The position numbers were made by a program, and so were the translations under genes. Under the pieces are notes generated by a model. It was not told the origin of the DNA and made no database searches. It saw only the letters and a list, made by a program, of their open reading frames with translations. DNA of 30,000 nt from the NCBI GenBank assembly GCA_963575745.1, contig CAUYUJ010003647.1, positions 485,734-515,733 on the forward strand. The letters run 5' to 3'. The number at the start of each line of letters is the position of its first letter. The stretch's first letter is position 1. Shown here piece by piece: positions 27,446-30,000 of the stretch. The DNA comes from Prorocentrum cordatum (taxonomy: Eukaryota; Sar; Dinophyceae; Prorocentrales; Prorocentraceae).

Positions 27446-27649
27446 CGCATTGTTCCCTTCTCCTTCATCCTGCGGGTGTTGACGGAAATGCCCGAGGTGT
27501 CCCCAGCCTCCTGTCCGCTTTTGAGCCGCCTGGTTTTCTGGGCCCCGTTGGGGATGCTGTGGATGCCACGGGAGCCTCCCTGGAAAGCTTGGGGTCGCAT
27601 CAGGCCAAGGGCTTTTCTGGCCGCACCAAGGCCTTCCCCCACATGTCTG

Positions 27650-28015
27650 AGCGTCATCATCCTCCGTATCCTCTTCCCTCCTCCATCCTCCCTTCTCTTC
27701 ACTGCCTCTCTCACCTTTGTCCTCACTCGCCTTCCCTCTCCCCTCCTTCCCTCCTACACATATTCTCTGTTATCCCCCTTCTTCTCCCCATCCCTCATCC
27801 CTCGTTGCTCCTCCATCCTCATTCCTTCCCTCTTGTCTCCTGCCCTCGTTTTCCCTTGTTCCGTCCTCCTCTCTCCCTCCGTCCCTTTTCCTCATTCACT
27901 CCTCTCTCCCACCCTCCCTCGTTTCTTCTCCGACTTCTGTTCCCTCCCTCCCTCCCTCCTTTCCTTCCTCTTTCTTCCCTCCCTCCCTTTATCCCTCCCC
28001 CCCTCCCTCTTACGA
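27650..28015. repeat. Long pyrimidine tract (CCTCCCTCCTT-rich)
   Basis: About 365 bases dominated by C and T, with CCCT and CTTC repeats. The Pro/Ser/Leu frames here are repeat products. Confidence 0.9.
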
Positions 28016-28300
28016 AACGCTCCTCGTCGTCGCGCCACCAGAGGTGTCAGTAGGGCGGTCCCGGTGTTTCGCATGAGCCTTCCGCGCCACTAGCGATCGG
28101 TAAGCTTGACGTGACCAACAGCTACACACATTGAGGGTGGGCCGTCCTGGAAATGCGGTCATCGTTCGTGGAACCGTCGGCAGTCGTGCTAATAGCTTCC
28201 AATTGCTACACGGATGAAGGGTGGATGGTGTTTAACATTCCGCTCGGGAAAGAAATTATCCAGGCGTACGATCCAACCATGTGCAGTTGTGAGCATTGCG
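28016..28300. other. Intervening sequence, no gene recognised
   Basis: Mixed sequence with a 60-codon frame (28153-28335) of ordinary composition but no motif. The satellite begins near its end. Confidence 0.4.
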
Positions 28301-29410
28301 TTGTGGGTACCGCATTCGGTGGATTTCCTTTTTGATGACACGAAATGTGCGAAGGGCATACGACATGCGTGAAAGGCGTGCCGATTTGGGTGTGGTGGTG
28401 CGTGCGAACGCAACCATTGGGGCCTCCGGTGGGGCTCCCCCTGGGGCCACGAAACGTGTGGGGTGGGCCGAAACGGGCCCGGCGGTGCCATGCGAACGCA
28501 GCCGATGGGGCCTTAGGTTGAATTCCATTGGAGGCCACGAAGCGTGTAAGCGGTGCGCCGAAATGGCTCGGGCGGACACATGTGAGCTGCGCCACGGAAG
28601 TATACGGTGGAGCTCCCTCATGGGGCCACGAAGCGTGTGAGGTTGTTCGGGCATGGGTCGGGGGGGGGGCGAGTGCAAAGTAAGCGACGGAAGCATCCGG
28701 TGGAATTCCTGATGGGTCACGAAGCGTGTTGGTGGTGTACCGAAGTGGGTCGGGTTCACGCATGCGAAGGAGGCTATCTGTGGAGTTCCATATGGGGCCA
28801 CGAAACGTGTGAGAGTTGTGCCGACATGGACTGGACCGACGCGTGCGAAGTGCGCCCCGGAAACAATCAGTGGAGTTCCTTGTGGGGTCGCTCGGGCGGA
28901 CGCATGCAAACAGCGCCGCAGAGGCCTTCGGTTGAACCCCCATATGAGGCAACATAACGTGCGAGGTGTGCGCCGAAATTTGTCAGGCGGACGCATGCGA
29001 ACTGCGCCGCGGGGACCTTCGGTGGAGCTCCCTGTGGTGCGACAAAACATGTACGTGCGTAGCGGGCGTGTGGACATGGGTCGGAGGAGCGCGTGCGAAC
29101 TGCGCCACGGAGGCGCTTGGTGGAGTTACCTACGTGGCGACGAACTGTGCGAGGGGCCTGCCACAATGGGTCGGGCGGACGCATGCGAACTGCTCCACGC
29201 ATGCGTTCGGTCGAGCTCCCTGCGGGGCGACGACTCGCACGAGGGTGGCGTGCCGAAATGGGTCGGGCGGACGCATGCGAAATGCGCCACGGAGGTACTC
29301 GGTGGAACTCTCTATTGGGCGACGAACTGTGCGAAGGGCGTGCCACAATGGGTCGGGCGGGCGCATGCGAACTGCTTCACGCATGGAGTCGGTGGAGCTC
29401 CCCCCGCATG
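28300..29410. repeat. 76-98-bp satellite, about 12 copies
   Basis: The motif 'cgggcggacgcatgcgaact' or variants starts near 28480, 28570, 28668, 28752, 28828, 28904, 28986, 29081, 29172, 29263 and 29354, with one further degraded copy at the left. The last four are exactly 91 bases apart; earlier ones are 76-98 apart. Each unit also has 'ggtggagctccct' and a 'cgacgaactgtgcgagg' or 'cacgaagcgtgtgagg' block. Frames of 215-273 codons on both strands come from the near stop-free unit; I do not call them genes. Confidence 0.92.
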
Positions 29411-29875
29411 GCGGGGAGGAGGAGGAGGAGGAGGAAGACGAGAAGGAGGAGGATGAGGAGGAGAAGGAAGAGAAAATGAGGAAGAAAAGGAGGAAGGAGG
29501 AAAAGGAGGAGGTTGAGGAGGAGGCTGAGGAGGAGGAGGAGGAGGAGGTTGAGGAGGAGGTTGAGGAGGAGCAGGAGGAGGAGCAGGAGGAGGAGGTGGA
29601 GGAGAACGACGAGGAGGAGGAAAAAGAAGAAGAGGAGGATCAGCAGGAGGAAGAGGAGGAGGAAAGGAGGTAGTAGGAGGATCGCAGGAGGAAGAGGAGG
29701 AGGAAAGGAGGAGGATAATCAGCAGGATGAGGAGGAGGAGGAGGAGGAAGACGCGGAGGAGGACGAGGAGGAGGACGAGGGGGAGGACGAGGAGGAGGAC
29801 GAGGAGGAGGACGAGGAGGAGGACTAGGATGAGGACGAGGAGGAGGACGAGGAGGACGATGAAGGAGAGGGAAGG
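29411..29875 (+). repeat. Long purine tract, (GAG/GGA)n with GAC-containing 3' part
   Basis: About 460 bases, mostly GAGGAG and GGAGGA, changing to GAGGAGGAC repeats near 29756-29860. Poly-acidic and poly-Arg frames are products of the repeat. Confidence 0.95.
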
Positions 29876-29885
29876 AACGATCCAG

Positions 29886-30000
29886 GGGCCTGGTTGGCGG
29901 GAGAGTGTCTCGGGCCTACCAGACCCGCATCGATGCGAGCGTCGTCGAAGCCATGGTGCGTGCTGGCCCGGACAGCCGCCGCAGCGCCGCGAGGTGTGGA
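29886..30000 (+). CDS. Possible start of an exon running off the window
   Basis: After the purine tract, one + frame reads GRVSRAYQTRIDASVVEAMV and continues open to base 30000, with a balanced amino-acid mix. The stretch is too short to judge. Any protein would continue beyond the window. No family is recognised. Confidence 0.15.

Noticed and set aside
28206-29456. Frames of 215-273 codons on both strands
   Set aside because: They follow the 76-98-bp satellite on both strands and change frame from unit to unit; the repeat explains them.

Overview
The window looks like nuclear DNA of a repeat-dominated eukaryote, most likely a dinoflagellate or similar large-genome protist. This is inferred from three things: a decayed single-ORF retroelement of the apurinic-endonuclease plus reverse-transcriptase type, the near absence of intact genes, and a dense patchwork of GC-rich satellites, microsatellites and segmental duplications. 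I see no bacterial operons, Shine-Dalgarno-led genes, tRNA, rRNA or CRISPR array, and no dinoflagellate spliced-leader sequence. The organism call is an inference, not a read-out.

Layout. 1-3.2 kb: a LINE-like pseudogene on the + strand, entering from the left edge. The endonuclease remnant, reverse transcriptase blocks (fingers, A, B and C with ADD) and C-terminal region can be followed through at least six frame changes; it ends next to a GAG microsatellite. 3.3-6.5 kb: a dispersed hairpin repeat, one unusually long but unrecognised open frame, and two long purine tracts. 6.55-7.55 kb: a 10-bp TATAGCCC-type minisatellite. 7.8-10.8 kb: a protein-coding relic of unknown family, broken by stops and frameshifts. 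11.4-13.3 kb: a 64-bp tandem repeat, a GCGCGC-rich dispersed repeat, a purine tract and a 166-bp duplication.

13.48-14.84 kb: an apparent foldback element with long arms made of tandem repeats, a minisatellite core and a matching 9-bp motif at each end. 15.05-15.24 kb: an almost fully paired, four-hairpin nested palindrome. 15.9-21.4 kb: two copies of a composite repeat (CTC tract, 64-bp boxes, CCTCCTGGGG minisatellite, a 117-bp S module, a T module, a 64-bp array and a common tail). 21.4-24.8 kb: three diverged copies of a ~1.3-kb repeat containing GTC microsatellites. 24.9-25.5 kb: an 8-copy, 73-bp satellite. 26-28 kb: pyrimidine tracts, an inverted repeat and a second copy of the hairpin repeat from 3.3 kb. 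28.3-29.9 kb: a 12-copy, 76-98-bp satellite followed by a GAG tract. The last ~110 bases may begin an exon running off the window.

There is no functional gene network here. The two protein relics are dead, and most long open frames are by-products of stop-poor repeats. The window mainly records how repeats form, spread and nest.
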